From the NCBI GenBank assembly GCA_000209815.1, contig FP929036.1, positions 3,057,982-3,121,981 of the forward strand: a stretch of DNA of 64,000 nt, read 5' to 3'. Below the pieces are notes generated by a model, which had not been told where the DNA came from, searched no databases, and worked only from the letters and a program-made list of their open reading frames with translations. The DNA comes from Butyrivibrio fibrisolvens 16/4. GTDB taxonomy: Bacteria; Bacillota; Clostridia; Lachnospirales; Lachnospiraceae. This document shows, piece by piece, positions 47,558 to 56,709 of the stretch (positions are counted from its first letter, which is position 1; each line of letters starts with the position of its first letter). The position numbers were made by a program, and so were the translations under genes.

Positions 47558-47607
47558 TGAGTTCAATTATAGCATAAATTGAACTCAAATAAAATGACTT
47601 GAACTTA
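47558..47607 (-). promoter_or_regulatory. Fic promoter with TTGAACTC inverted repeat
   Basis: TGAGTTCAATT (47558-47568) and its complement AATTGAACTCA (47577-47587) form 11-bp arms over an 8-base spacer. TATAAT (minus strand, 47566-47571) lies inside it. A third half-site, CTTGAACTT, follows near 47600. Binding by the Fic winged helix is a guess supported by position. Confidence 0.6.
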
Positions 47608-47663
47608 AATATAGCACAGAAGGGTAAGTTATATGATTGAATTGATTACGTATTATTCCGTGC

Positions 47664-47891
47664 CTATAAAATATTAATCATTGAATCTAAGGAATTTCCT
47701 TTCTTATTGCCTAAAAGACTTTTAAAATCATCAGAGCGATATCCTAAATCCAAAAAACAGATAGGATAGAAATTTTCCTGCAAATTAAAGACTTTTTGTG
47801 TTTGCTCAACATCATTGACTCCAGCCCAACAAGTATCTAATCCAATATCAGTAGCACATTGTCCTCCCTTTATTTGAATGTTAATAAATTA
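47664..47891 (-). pseudogene. C-terminal remnant of a nitroreductase-like gene
   Basis: An open frame of about 75 codons without a usable start reads GGQCATDIGLDTCWAGVNDV, then NLQENFYPICFLDLGYRSDD and a stop at 47664. GLDTCW followed by a short gap and P-(I)-(C)-F-L-D-L-GY matches the end of nitroreductases (GLGTCWxG ... PVxLxxxGYP). The FMN-binding N-terminal half is absent and there is no room for it before the next gene. It is therefore a decayed fragment. Confidence 0.5.
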
Positions 47892-47957
47892 AATTATACT
47901 CGGTGCTCAACTAAATTAACTTGAATTAGTAGCTGAAACTCTTCTACCTCATTATCA

Positions 47958-48277
47958 TTATTCGTTAAAATACTTACGTATCCAATTTGCTTCTGTTGGT
48001 TCTGATATACGACAATGTATCCAGGCATGTCCTTCTACGAAACCAAATAAAGATGCTTCATCATAGTTAAATTCTGTTTGATTTTCGGCTTCATTTAATA
48101 TCACTTGAATCAAGGCCTCAATGTTTTCATCATAATACTTTTCATCGGTGGTAAATCTTAAAATGTCAAATTTGCTCTTTAAATCTCCCACAGGTATGCC
48201 AAAATATAAATATCCTTCTTTTTCATCATCTTTTTTATTGATAAACAATACATAATATATCCCTCGTCCGACGTCAT
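47958..48277 (-). CDS. Protein of unknown function, frame broken near 48248
   Basis: About 106 residues if one T is restored at 48244-48250, reading MTSDEGYIMY into LFINKKDDEKEGYLYFGIPV. Ends FVEGHAWIHCRISEPTEANW. No family recognised. It follows the metallophosphatase gene by about 10 bases in the same direction. Without the restoration it begins at a TTG with 96 codons. Confidence 0.55.
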
Positions 48278-48287
48278 CTCAATTACA

Positions 48288-48980
48288 CTATATATAAAAT
48301 GCCTCTTTTGTTTCAATACAAAAACAACTTAAAACGCCATTTCTAAATCCACTGCCGGTATCCATCATATACACATTGCCCCGCCGATTAACCCAAATGG
48401 ACGGCGAAGTTTTCTCACGCAAGTAATATCCTTCAAATTGATATAACCTTCCAGTGTTTACATGTCCACAGAATGAAATAAATCCTTCAATACCTTCATT
48501 ATAGAATTCTGGATCCTCACCGAGTAAATAATAATTTTCAAACCACGCCTCCTTTGGATTAGATCCCATAGCGTGAGCAAACAAGTATTCTTCACCATTA
48601 ATACTCAAATTCAATTGTAACGGCCAACTATTAATTGTATTCGCAAGATTCTGCATATCTACATCAGTAAGGCGCTCTCTAATCTGGGAGAAACTATTAT
48701 AATAATAGTCTTTTAACTTATGTCGTTTACATTCTTTTGTATTCAAATATTCTTCTATGTATGAGGCCAACCAAGCATCGTGGTTACCACGTACAACAAA
48801 ACACTGCTTACCTAATGATAGTATATGAAAATACAATTCTACCGGTTTAGAATCAAAATCATTTCTATCAAAAATATCTCCCAAAAGAATTAGAACATCA
48901 TCAGTTGATAGATTTATTTTCTCAATCATTTGTTCAAATGAAGAATAATTATTGTGTATATCTCCCAAGACGTAATGCAT
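48288..48980 (-). CDS. Calcineurin-like metallophosphatase
   Basis: About 230 residues. The PPP-type signature is complete: HYVLGDIHNNYSSFEQMIEK (GDxHG), ILLGDIFDRNDFDSK (GDxxDR), VVRGNHDAWLASY (GNHE/D), and later His residues in LFAHAMGSN and FCGHVNTGR. These phosphatases act on phosphoproteins or diadenosine polyphosphates. The start at 48980 follows GGGAG. It lies in the accessory run downstream of the T7SS genes; a link is not proven. Confidence 0.9.
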   Translation of the reverse strand: MHYVLGDIHNNYSSFEQMIEKINLSTDDVLILLGDIFDRNDFDSKPVELYFHILSLGKQCFVVRGNHDAWLASYIEEYLNTKECKRHKLKDYYYNSFSQIRERLTDVDMQNLANTINSWPLQLNLSINGEEYLFAHAMGSNPKEAWFENYYLLGEDPEFYNEGIEGFISFCGHVNTGRLYQFEGYYLREKTSPSIWVNRRGNVYMMDTGSGFRNGVLSCFCIETKEAFYI

Positions 48981-48996
48981 AGTTTGTTCTCCCATT

Positions 48997-49515
48997 TTAT
49001 AAATAAAACACTACTATCCCGATTAATAATATGAACCAATATAAGGCAATAAATGCAATAGAGGCTATAGATATAATTATACGTAATCTATTAATCACAA
49101 GATAAGACATCCTTGATTTTATTGAATAACTTCTTACCTGTTGAACATAAACAATAAGATCATATATTCCTACTGATATCGTGGCAAACACAAAAGCGAT
49201 AATTATCCATCTGGCGGTATATAATCCAGCAACATTAACTAACATTACTGGAAATACCGCTAGGCACATATTAAAGATGGTATTCAATTCAGTAAGTCTA
49301 TTTTTAATAGGGAATGCTACTAACAAAGCATAAATCAAACAAAATATCATTATTCCAGTCTTATGCGAAAAGCCAACCCCCTTTTTTTCAGCAATAAGAA
49401 AGACTTGCGATGATTCTAATAAAACATAGCCTAAAAATGCACTACTTATAACATCTAGAAGATACTCTAAATAGGTCTCTACCATAGTCTTTTCTTCTAT
49501 CCATTTCTTTATCAT
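48997..49515 (-). CDS. Four-helix membrane protein of unknown function
   Basis: 172 residues with membrane helices at roughly 15-42, 52-70, 80-125 and 148-170. No motif. GGAGAGGG precedes the ATG. It is followed by the metallophosphatase 15 bases on and may share its transcript. Could be an immunity or accessory membrane protein; this is inference only. Confidence 0.65.
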   Translation of the reverse strand: MIKKWIEEKTMVETYLEYLLDVISSAFLGYVLLESSQVFLIAEKKGVGFSHKTGIMIFCLIYALLVAFPIKNRLTELNTIFNMCLAVFPVMLVNVAGLYTARWIIIAFVFATISVGIYDLIVYVQQVRSYSIKSRMSYLVINRLRIIISIASIAFIALYWFILLIGIVVFYL

Positions 49516-49542
49516 AGGACCATTCCCTCTCCTTTATTATTT

Positions 49543-50192
49543 TTAATCTAAATATTTCATTACTTTATAATTAATATAATCTGCATTTGTTTTTTCAGAA
49601 AAGTCACTTTCATAAGTCGATTCTGAAACCTCTTTTAAATCAAAATCAGCTATGGTATAGTACGTTAAGCACTCATTTTTTAGGTTATCAGATGTTTCAA
49701 CACCTGCATAATAAGTATCCTTATTATTATCACTAACAATGGCTGCATTACAAATCATATCGTTATTTACTATTGAATAAGAGACTTCTGTGTACATCCC
49801 TTGATTGCCATATTCGGCAAAGATTTTATTTTCACCACTTATATACCAGAAACCAGCATTTGAACCAATAGAATTAATATATTTTATTTGTTCACTATTA
49901 ACATCATATTTGAAAATTGAAACACTAGCTAAATGCGTATCATCATCCGCAAGCACCATTTCAGGAATTGTATCATTATCAATGTTTAATAAAGCATACT
50001 TAACTTCTTTACTATCTCCATACAATTCGATAAAAACGTCGTTGTTTTTATTTCTGTCCAGTAATTAGGTATATCATCAGTATGTCTGTCATCAATATGA
50101 TTTCTCATACGAAACCCAATATAAAAATTATCTACGATACATATAAATAACATTACTACAACGATTAAAAATATTTTTTGCTTACTTGTCAT
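49543..50192 (-). CDS. Anchored FG-GAP-like protein, frame broken at 50045
   Basis: About 216 residues. A signal-anchor (MTSKQKIFLIVVVMLFICIV) is followed by an extracytoplasmic domain with ALLNIDNDTIPEMVLADDDT, the Asp-rich repeat of FG-GAP/VCBS-like modules common in Lachnospiraceae surface proteins. The frame is lost in five T (50045-50049); six A on the minus strand would give WTEIKNNDVFIELYGDSK. Unknown role; sits among single-copy genes after the T7SS effector region. Confidence 0.6.
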
Positions 50193-50218
50193 ATTAACTG
50201 TTCCTTCCTTAACTTTGT

Positions 50219-50935
50219 TTAAGAAAAAGGTAAATCTTCATCATCAGCATGCTGCCACGTAATCCAAGAAAAAGCTCTGTCCCATAGTAGTTCTTGTTCT
50301 GCTAAATATGTTTGAGATATATCTACATGTTCTTTATAGACATGTTTATATTTATCTTCAAAAAAAGCCTTCCTTTCATTTAATGATGAGACAAAAATTT
50401 GAATATCAACTGCCGTTTTAGCAAGAGCATCTATTAATAATTTGCTTCTCTGATAATCATCTCTTTGGTCAAACCGAGGGACATCGGGCGCAGACTTTAT
50501 TCTTGCTCCTTTTAATATTTCCTCCAAAAAAGATAAGTCATTAAGCAAATCCATTTTTATGTGATTAGCACCTCTGTGAACCGATTGAGCACGTATTAGC
50601 TGCGCACCCCTAATATCTGGAGTAAAGTATTGCTCTACTTTATAAATTAAAACTAAGAATGCAGTATTGAAATTGCTACCTAACTCTCGTGACATTTCAA
50701 ACTTAAAATCTATTTCTTTATTATAGTTAATTCCAACAGCTTTAAAGGCGTCCTCTAAAGTAATTCCTCCATCTTTTATAAAATAGGAAAAATGATGCAA
50801 TGCTTCAGCAACTACTACCTCTATTCCAAATTCTTCTTGTGAAGTAAGAGAATTGAAATTATCAGCATCAGTTTTTTCCATCAATGCAACTGCAACATTT
50901 ATAACGTCTAGAATATGCGATGTTTCAAAAAACAT
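50219..50935 (-). CDS. Helical protein of unknown function
   Basis: 238 residues, mainly alpha-helical, no signal peptide or membrane helix. It starts MFFETSHILDVINVAVALME and ends WITWQHADDEDLPFS. I do not recognise a family. The start codon at 50935 has only a weak upstream AAGGG. It lies in the accessory region next to the secretion cluster and may be an immunity or chaperone-like protein, with no direct evidence. Confidence 0.6.
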   Translation of the reverse strand: MFFETSHILDVINVAVALMEKTDADNFNSLTSQEEFGIEVVVAEALHHFSYFIKDGGITLEDAFKAVGINYNKEIDFKFEMSRELGSNFNTAFLVLIYKVEQYFTPDIRGAQLIRAQSVHRGANHIKMDLLNDLSFLEEILKGARIKSAPDVPRFDQRDDYQRSKLLIDALAKTAVDIQIFVSSLNERKAFFEDKYKHVYKEHVDISQTYLAEQELLWDRAFSWITWQHADDEDLPFS

Positions 50936-51163
50936 AAATATATAAATACCACCCTTAACCTAACTATAAAAATTGTAAAGTACTTCTATAATTAAAATCG
51001 TAATATATTACAAGATTACCTTCAGATAATACATCCTTGTTACTTAAGTATGCATATTCTTGCCCTACTACAGCAAGGTCTGCGGTGCTGCTGTTCTATG
51101 GTTGCTAACATATTCTCACTTAGACATACCTATAATGAAGATAGATTAACATTTTATGAAATT
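50936..51163 (-). other. Non-coding stretch with a possible gene remnant
   Basis: About 350 bases lie between two genes (50936-51289). Minus-strand reading shows a start-less frame of some 43 codons (SSTADLAVVGQEYAYLSNKD, then EGNLVIYYDFNYRSTLQFL) ending at TAG near 50968. It may be the tail of a lost protein; no family is recognised. The rest holds a terminator (51164-51192) and nothing else I can identify. Confidence 0.3.
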
Positions 51164-51192
51164 GGCGCGAGAAGAACTAGTCATCTCGCGCC
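51164..51192. terminator. Strong GC-rich hairpin after the TPR gene
   Basis: GGCGCGAGA (51164-51172) pairs with TCTCGCGCC (51184-51192) over an 11-base loop, in an AT-rich setting. T-runs are weaker on the minus strand, where the TPR gene ends about 100 bases earlier. Confidence 0.65.
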
Positions 51193-51289
51193 ATATATAA
51201 TTAAATTTTTAAATACTCAAACCATTTAAACATATTACTAGTATACCACGTTGATTATCATAACCTATGACAATGATACCAATGTTATT

Positions 51290-52263
51290 CTACTTAGGAA
51301 ACATCTCAAACGTCAAATTGTAATTATAGTCAGGCTGGTATTCTTCTCCATCATTTGCATCGAAAATATATAATGTTCCTCGCTCTGTATTAATTTGAAT
51401 AGTAGGCTTTGTAGATGTTGATCTTTTTATATTTTCTATACAATAAACCCCATTCATGAAATCAATTACGAGAGAAGTATTATCATCTAAGTACGTTCCT
51501 ATTAAAGAATCAGCTATAGTATTAATTGAATCAAGCCCATTGCTATCTAAAAATTGAAACACATCGTTTAATTCAGAATTAGTAGCCAGTCTAGAACCAG
51601 TTGGATACCGAATTACGCTATAGGAACCATTTATGTTATAAATAGCGTTACCAACCGTGTCGTTTCCCGTCAAAATGATTTCATTGTCACCGTATACACT
51701 AATAGAAAAACCATCACCTAATTCATATGTCTCATATTCAATTCCTGAAGTGATATCTGTTCCAAAATTATTATTAGCTTGGGTTACATTTAATCCGCAA
51801 AGAGTATTTGTATTGAACATCTTTCCCCTTACTTGAACCGAATCTACTTGAAGAAATTTTTCCACAATTTTAATTTTATCATCATCTAGAGGTAAAGTAT
51901 TATAACCATCAATAGTTATAGTATTATTGTTGTTTTCCTCTAGGAGCAAATTATACTTATCTAATAATCTTTTATCACCAGTTACATCATAGCCTTTTTG
52001 TAACCATTCAGTTGCTGTTTCAATATCTCCCTTCCCAATGTATGCTTCAGCAATACCAAGATATGCCTCCACGCTCATATCATCTATTTTAATAGCTTCT
52101 GTGTAGGCAGAAATAGCCTCATCATATTTTTGTTCTTCTAGATATTTAGCGCCTAAATCCAAATATTTATCTATGTTCGTACGACTATGAACTAAAAAAA
52201 CACAGAAAATCCGGCTATAAATGCAAGAATAACAATTACCATAACCAATATTTTTTTATTCAT
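51290..52263 (-). CDS. Membrane-anchored TPR protein, frame broken at 52195
   Basis: About 324 residues. The true start is the ATG at 52263, giving a membrane anchor (MNKKILVMVIVILAFIAGFS) and then tetratricopeptide repeats (YLEEQKYDEAISAYTEAIKI, AYLGIAEAYIGKGDIETATE). The frame breaks in six A at 52195-52200, where five or eight would rejoin it. The C-terminal ~190 residues are beta-rich and unknown (NNNTITIDGYNTLPLDDDKI). It probably acts at the outer face of the membrane. GGGGGATAATAGC precedes the start. Confidence 0.7.
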
Positions 52264-52307
52264 GTTGCTATTATCCCCCATCAATCATTCAATCACAAAT
52301 AAACACA

Positions 52308-53180
52308 TTACTCAGGCCAATAGTCTCGTGATAGTGTGTAATAATATACATATTTATCTATTTCATCAGTTTCACACTTTAATTCACCATCTTCTATTCG
52401 AAGATTCTTCCAATCTAAATGCCTATAGTGAATTCTATCAATGACCCAATTAAAATGTACTTCATTATCATACCATTCACCATTTATTTCCATTCCGTTT
52501 AAAAATAGGATGGCCGTCCCATCATCAATAAACTGTATATACAAAGTATCAGTTTCAGGATTTAATGTGCCAGTAAGTATATGATTACTTCCAGGATCAG
52601 GAGCATAATAAAACCCACTATCAGTCATTTTCCAAGTTCCAATAAATGAAGAGTCGTCATAATCAGGCAAATCATTCTCAATATCATCATAATCTTCATC
52701 GACAATGGCACTTAAGCTATCATCATACTTCTCAACTTCTTCCTCACTAAGTTTTGTTAAATTATATGTCTCACCGGAATCTGTATTAATAATCAGTGCA
52801 CTTTTGTCTAGGATTAAATTATATGTTTGCTCACCATTGATTATTGGGATACTTAAAACATCATTTTCCGGAAGAAGGGATTCTGCTTGATAAAAATATT
52901 GAATATCAAAAGCCGATTTCTGATATGCTTCAATATATCTGACATCAGACCTTCCTTGTAAGCTGTCGGAAATTTCGACAAAGATATCAAGTGGCTCACT
53001 ATACCATACTCCATTAATATCCCATTTTTATTTTGATTTTTTCAACTGATTCTTCTGATGTAGCTATAGCATTTTTTTCAGTTTTCTCTTTAGTAACAAG
53101 CTCATCTTTAGTATTATTTGAACAGCTGCATAGCAGAAATAACATTATTACTATCAGTACGTTGAAATTTAATTTTTCAT
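52308..53180 (-). CDS. Lipoprotein with two beta-domains, two frame breaks
   Basis: About 290 residues after restoring two homopolymers (53173-53177 and 53025-53029). It opens MKKLNFNVLIVIMLFLLCSC, a lipoprotein signal peptide with a lipobox Cys. Two similar domains begin WDINGVWYSEPLDIFVEISD and SSFIGTWKMTDSGFYYAPDP, reminiscent of the small beta-barrel lipocalin-like folds of surface lipoproteins. Function unknown; it lies between DUF4176 and the TPR protein and may be a surface or immunity-type protein of the T7SS cluster. Confidence 0.6.
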
Positions 53181-53211
53181 TCTATTTTAAAAACCCCTTC
53201 CCAGAAAGATT

Positions 53212-53493
53212 TTATGATTTTCTAGCTTCCATTAATACCTGCTCTGCCTTAATTTTAAATTCCATTTGCTCTTCGTTTTGAAATCCTAGCATGTATATTC
53301 TTTCTATTTGGTCATTATCAAACAAAAATAATTTATCTGCATCTAAATAACCTTCTGGAAATAGGACTGCAGTATAATCCCATATTTTGTCTGGATTTGA
53401 ACCACCACGTTGTCCCCAACCTATAATCATAATTTTTTTAGTACTGTCTTTTAATAAAACCACAGAGCCTATTGGCAATAATCCCTCATTCAT
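53212..53493 (-). CDS. DUF4176 T7SS-associated protein
   Basis: 93 residues. LLPIGSVVLLKDSTKKIMII and GWGQRGGSNPDKIWDYTAV, with YLDADKLFLFDNDQIERIYM, match the DUF4176 family, which is found next to type VII secretion substrates in Firmicutes. It directly follows the effector gene, the place where chaperones or accessory factors lie. The exact role is not known. Confidence 0.82.
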   Translation of the reverse strand: MNEGLLPIGSVVLLKDSTKKIMIIGWGQRGGSNPDKIWDYTAVLFPEGYLDADKLFLFDNDQIERIYMLGFQNEEQMEFKIKAEQVLMEARKS

Positions 53494-53539
53494 AATGTTT
53501 ATCCTTTCTATTACCTATAATATTTTTCTTACATTTATC

Positions 53540-54924
53540 CTACCAAAGAGAACCTATTAGTTTTCCAAGAGCTGACTTTGCTCTATCTATTGTACCACTA
53601 ACATCAGCTTCAAACTTTAATGATGCACCAAAGCCAAGCGCAGCACCTACATCAACCTTAATTTTCCCTTTTTCGACTTTTACGTCAAAATGCCCCCCCA
53701 TTCCAACTTTCAAAGAACCAGTTGCACTAATATCACTACCTAAAACTTTTCCTTTTAATGTGTTTTCAACTTCCACAGCAACAGCTTCAGCTTTTAGTGA
53801 AGTTTTAAGTGAGGGATTAAGGTGTCCATCTTTATCAAAAAACTCAACCTTATTTTTTGTTTCCAGCCCACCATCAAGCACTTTTATTTTAGCAGAAGAT
53901 TCATATCCTAAATCCTCACTGCCAATTTTAGTTGGCTCTAATGCTATATCAAGCATAGTATAACTTCCGCCTAAATCAGCCTTTATTTTTGGTGAAAAAA
54001 CTCTCTTGCCATCTTCTACTTCTTCATATAGCCCAGCTGATATTTCACGAGTTATTTCAGATTTTCCTACGTCAGCTGCTATTTTATAAGGTCCAATTTC
54101 AAATACTGATTTTATTTCACTATTTTTCAAGGTATCTTTGCTTCCTACCTTGAATACTTCTGTCTCCGAAGATGTTTTCATGTTATCATCCGTTAATTTA
54201 CCACCATAATCATCTCCATTACCATTATCAGTTTTTGATGTGATAGACCACTTATTTTTATATAACTATCTTTTTCAAACTCAGATTCACCAAATGTTAT
54301 TTTAAGCTCATCACTACTATTTTGTACAAAAAATGCAGCCAAAGCTGAACTAGCAAAAATACCTGCAAATTCAGCATAGCTATCTTCTATAGGAAGCATT
54401 GTTGCATCGCTATCACTTTTGTTGACCAATTTGTATAATCCGAAGAATACAGATTCTTCCCCTGGTTTTAGCAATAACATCTTTTCAATCAATTGCTCCG
54501 TATCTTTTTCATCTTGATTAAGTAAGAGTCTAAGTACAGAATTGATTTCGTCAGTAGTGAGTTTTGATGCTTCTGATGCTAATATTTTATCTAGGTTATC
54601 TTTATTTATTGGGGAACCACTACCATAATTAGAAGGAACCCCAGTAGCATTCTCAATGATACTTCTTTCAGTGCTATTATAGTTTGAGCGTATATTTTCT
54701 AGTCCACTCGAAACACTAATCAATGACTCTATTTCTTCATCCAAAGAACCTATTATTGATTGAATGCTGCTTCTGATTGAGTTGTAAGCCGCTCCATTAT
54801 AGGCTAAATTACGTCTAACTGACATGGCACTTTCTTTAGCCTTACGCACTTTAGAACTATAATTTGCCATATCATAAGCAGCATTATAAAGTTGATCCGT
54901 ATCTTTAATCTGGAATTCAGCCAT
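53540..54924 (-). CDS. WXG/LXG-like T7SS effector with beta-rich C-terminus, frame broken at 54232
   Basis: About 461 residues. Residues 1-100 form a helical module resembling WXG/LXG substrates (MAEFQIKDTDQLYNAAYDMA and on) and end with SNYNSTERSIIENAT, containing YxxxE, the export signal. The middle (~120-240) is acidic and mixed. The C-terminal ~210 residues are repeated short beta strands (SYTMLDIALEPTKIGSEDLG, ATGSLKVGMGGHFDVKVEKG, KIKVDVGAALGFGASLKFEA) closed by an amphipathic helix (GTIDRAKSALGKLIGSLW). No nuclease or NADase motif is seen. The frame is lost in five T (54232-54236), where six restore it. It could be a toxin, adhesin or membrane-active protein. Confidence 0.75.
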
Positions 54925-54941
54925 ATTAACCCCCTATTATA

Positions 54942-54967
54942 GGGGTATAGTATATTTGCTATACCCC
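54942..54967 (-). promoter_or_regulatory. Intergenic hairpin between WXG100 gene and effector
   Basis: GGGGTATAG pairs with CTATACCCC over an 8-base loop; no T-run follows on the minus strand. It could be an mRNA-stabilising or processing site giving more WXG100 protein than effector. Confidence 0.5.
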
Positions 54968-54990
54968 CACCCAATTATTATTTCCATTAT

Positions 54991-55305
54991 TTAAGAAAGA
55001 ATATCTCCTGAAAGAGCACCTGCAGCTTCAACATTGGCAGTCTCTCCAGCTTTATAATTCTCTGCCATTTGTCTTAAATCATTGGCATGTTCAGCAATCA
55101 TACTTGATAATTTACTCATGTCATCTTCCAACTTATGAAATTGAGTGTTATATGCCGTTGCTGCTTCTCCTGCCCAAGTTGCACTTAATGAATTTACTGT
55201 ATCAATCATATTTTGAGTAATGTTACGTACCTCGGTATTATTTTCATCAAATGAATCAGCTGTTGAAATAAGTTTATCAGGGGTAACTAATAAATTTCCT
55301 GTCAT
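54991..55305 (-). CDS. WXG100-family T7SS substrate
   Basis: About 104 residues, a helical hairpin with SATWAGEAATAYNTQFHKLE (W-A-G at the turn) and the export signal YKAGE after the second helix. It ends GETANVEAAGALSGDILS. The ATG at 55305 follows AAGGAGGAG. Probably secreted as a dimer by EssC, alone or with a partner. Confidence 0.9.
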   Translation of the reverse strand: MTGNLLVTPDKLISTADSFDENNTEVRNITQNMIDTVNSLSATWAGEAATAYNTQFHKLEDDMSKLSSMIAEHANDLRQMAENYKAGETANVEAAGALSGDILS

Positions 55306-55328
55306 AAATAATCTCCTCCTTTTCATAA

Positions 55329-55631
55329 TTAAGAATATGTTCTAGTTGATGCGATTTGTACGTTAGCTGCTTCTTTAGCGTCGTATTCACTTGCAATATT
55401 ATCCAAAGTAGTACAATACTGATCTATTAAATTAGAAAAATTATCCCACTGGGCCTTATCGCTATTAAAGGATGCATGGAACGCATTTTTTGCATCTCCT
55501 TCCCACATACCAGATAAAACACCTTCTTGTTCAACTAATGACTGTACTTTGCTTTTTAATAGTGCATTAGTCTGTCTTAATTGCTCTGCTTTTGCTCTTA
55601 CCTCCGATGTAGTAACCTTAATTTCTGCCAT
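55329..55631 (-). CDS. WXG100-family T7SS substrate
   Basis: About 100 residues. W-E-G in SGMWEGDAKNAFHASFNSDK and the export signal YDAKE in NIASEYDAKEAANVQIAST. AGGAGG sits before the ATG at 55631. One of five WXG100-class genes in series. Confidence 0.9.
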   Translation of the reverse strand: MAEIKVTTSEVRAKAEQLRQTNALLKSKVQSLVEQEGVLSGMWEGDAKNAFHASFNSDKAQWDNFSNLIDQYCTTLDNIASEYDAKEAANVQIASTRTYS

Positions 55632-55666
55632 ATTAAACCTCCTCATAATCATATTAATAAATATAT

Positions 55667-56056
55667 TTACCTAGTGCCGCCTCCCGAACCTGAGCCGCCA
55701 CCAAATGATCCCGTTCCTCCGCCTCCACTTGATCTTTGTGAATTTCTAGCTGCCGCTTCTGCTCGTTCTATATTGGCTAATTCGGCCTTATATATATTTA
55801 ATGCGACAGTTCTAATTGTAGCTGCTGTAGCTTTTAAATTGTCCGCTGATTTAAGGATTTTTTCCTGCAATCTATAACCTTTTTGTAGAAATAGGTTTGA
55901 GTTATCCCCTTTCCAATTTAATGAGATATTTGCCAACGTCGAACCCATTCCTGCATCAGCAGCCGTATTTGTTAAATCGCGCGCCGCTTGTTCTAAAATA
56001 TCTGCCTGTTTTCTTGCCTTGGCCAAATCAGCTGCTATACTTGCTCTTGTTGCCAT
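55667..56056 (-). CDS. WXG-like helical protein with Gly-rich tail
   Basis: 129 residues. LNWKGDNSNLFLQKGYRLQE carries W-K-G in the expected place, but no clear YxxxD/E follows (only YKAELANI). The last ~25 residues are a Gly/Ser tail (SSGGGGTGSFGGGSGSGGGT). It may be a divergent WXG partner; the low-complexity tail is unlike the others. Confidence 0.72.
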   Translation of the reverse strand: MATRASIAADLAKARKQADILEQAARDLTNTAADAGMGSTLANISLNWKGDNSNLFLQKGYRLQEKILKSADNLKATAATIRTVALNIYKAELANIERAEAAARNSQRSSGGGGTGSFGGGSGSGGGTR

Positions 56057-56064
56057 TTTCCCTC

Positions 56065-56391
56065 CTAACTCAAAATATCACCAGAAAGAGAATTTGCTTT
56101 TTCTACATTTGCAGTTTCTCCTGATACATAGTTTCCTGATATTGCCAACAAATCTTTCGGATGCTCATTCAATCTTTTAAGCACATCTGATATATTGTCT
56201 TTTTCATCCTCATATAATTTCCTGTGTAAATCTCCTGCTTCTCCTCTCCAATATTGATTCGTCGAATCTATAATTTCAGTTAACTCATTATAGTTCTTGA
56301 TAATCTCACCTATAATTGAAGAGCATACATTTGCTTGCGATACAAGTGTTTCCGTATTTACTTTAAAACTAACACTTCCTAATACAGCCAT
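56065..56391 (-). CDS. WXG100-family T7SS substrate
   Basis: 108 residues. W-R-G in TNQYWRGEAGDLHRKLYEDE and YVSGE before the tail, which ends ETANVEKANSLSGDILS, nearly the same tail as the protein at 54991. The two are recent paralogues or share a conserved export tail. Confidence 0.9.
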   Translation of the reverse strand: MAVLGSVSFKVNTETLVSQANVCSSIIGEIIKNYNELTEIIDSTNQYWRGEAGDLHRKLYEDEKDNISDVLKRLNEHPKDLLAISGNYVSGETANVEKANSLSGDILS

Positions 56392-56403
56392 TTTATTCTC
56401 CTC

Positions 56404-56709
56404 TTACAAAGACTTTATACTGTTAATTATTTCTGTAATTTGACTATCACATATGTTATATGTGGATTTAGCATAATTCATATCATTAATTATTTGTTGA
56501 ATGATTTTACAAATATCTTGAAAATCTACTTGATCTTTCAGAAATTGAGTCTTAAATATTTCATTTGCTGGCCCATCCCACATTGTATCTAAAAGCCTTA
56601 TTGCTTCATACATCTTCTCTATATTCGAATTAATGGAGTCAAGTCTTGTTTGAGCATTTTCAATTGATTTTTCTAATGCTATTGTATCTATTTCAATTTC
56701 CCGGCTCAC
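56404..56709 (-). CDS. WXG100-family T7SS substrate
   Basis: 101 residues. W-D-G in LLDTMWDGPANEIFKTQFLK and YNICD (YxxxD) in KSTYNICDSQITEIINS. The four-base overlap with the upstream gene (56706-56709) shows operon structure. Export together with a partner is expected. Confidence 0.9.
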   Translation of the reverse strand: MSREIEIDTIALEKSIENAQTRLDSINSNIEKMYEAIRLLDTMWDGPANEIFKTQFLKDQVDFQDICKIIQQIINDMNYAKSTYNICDSQITEIINSIKSL

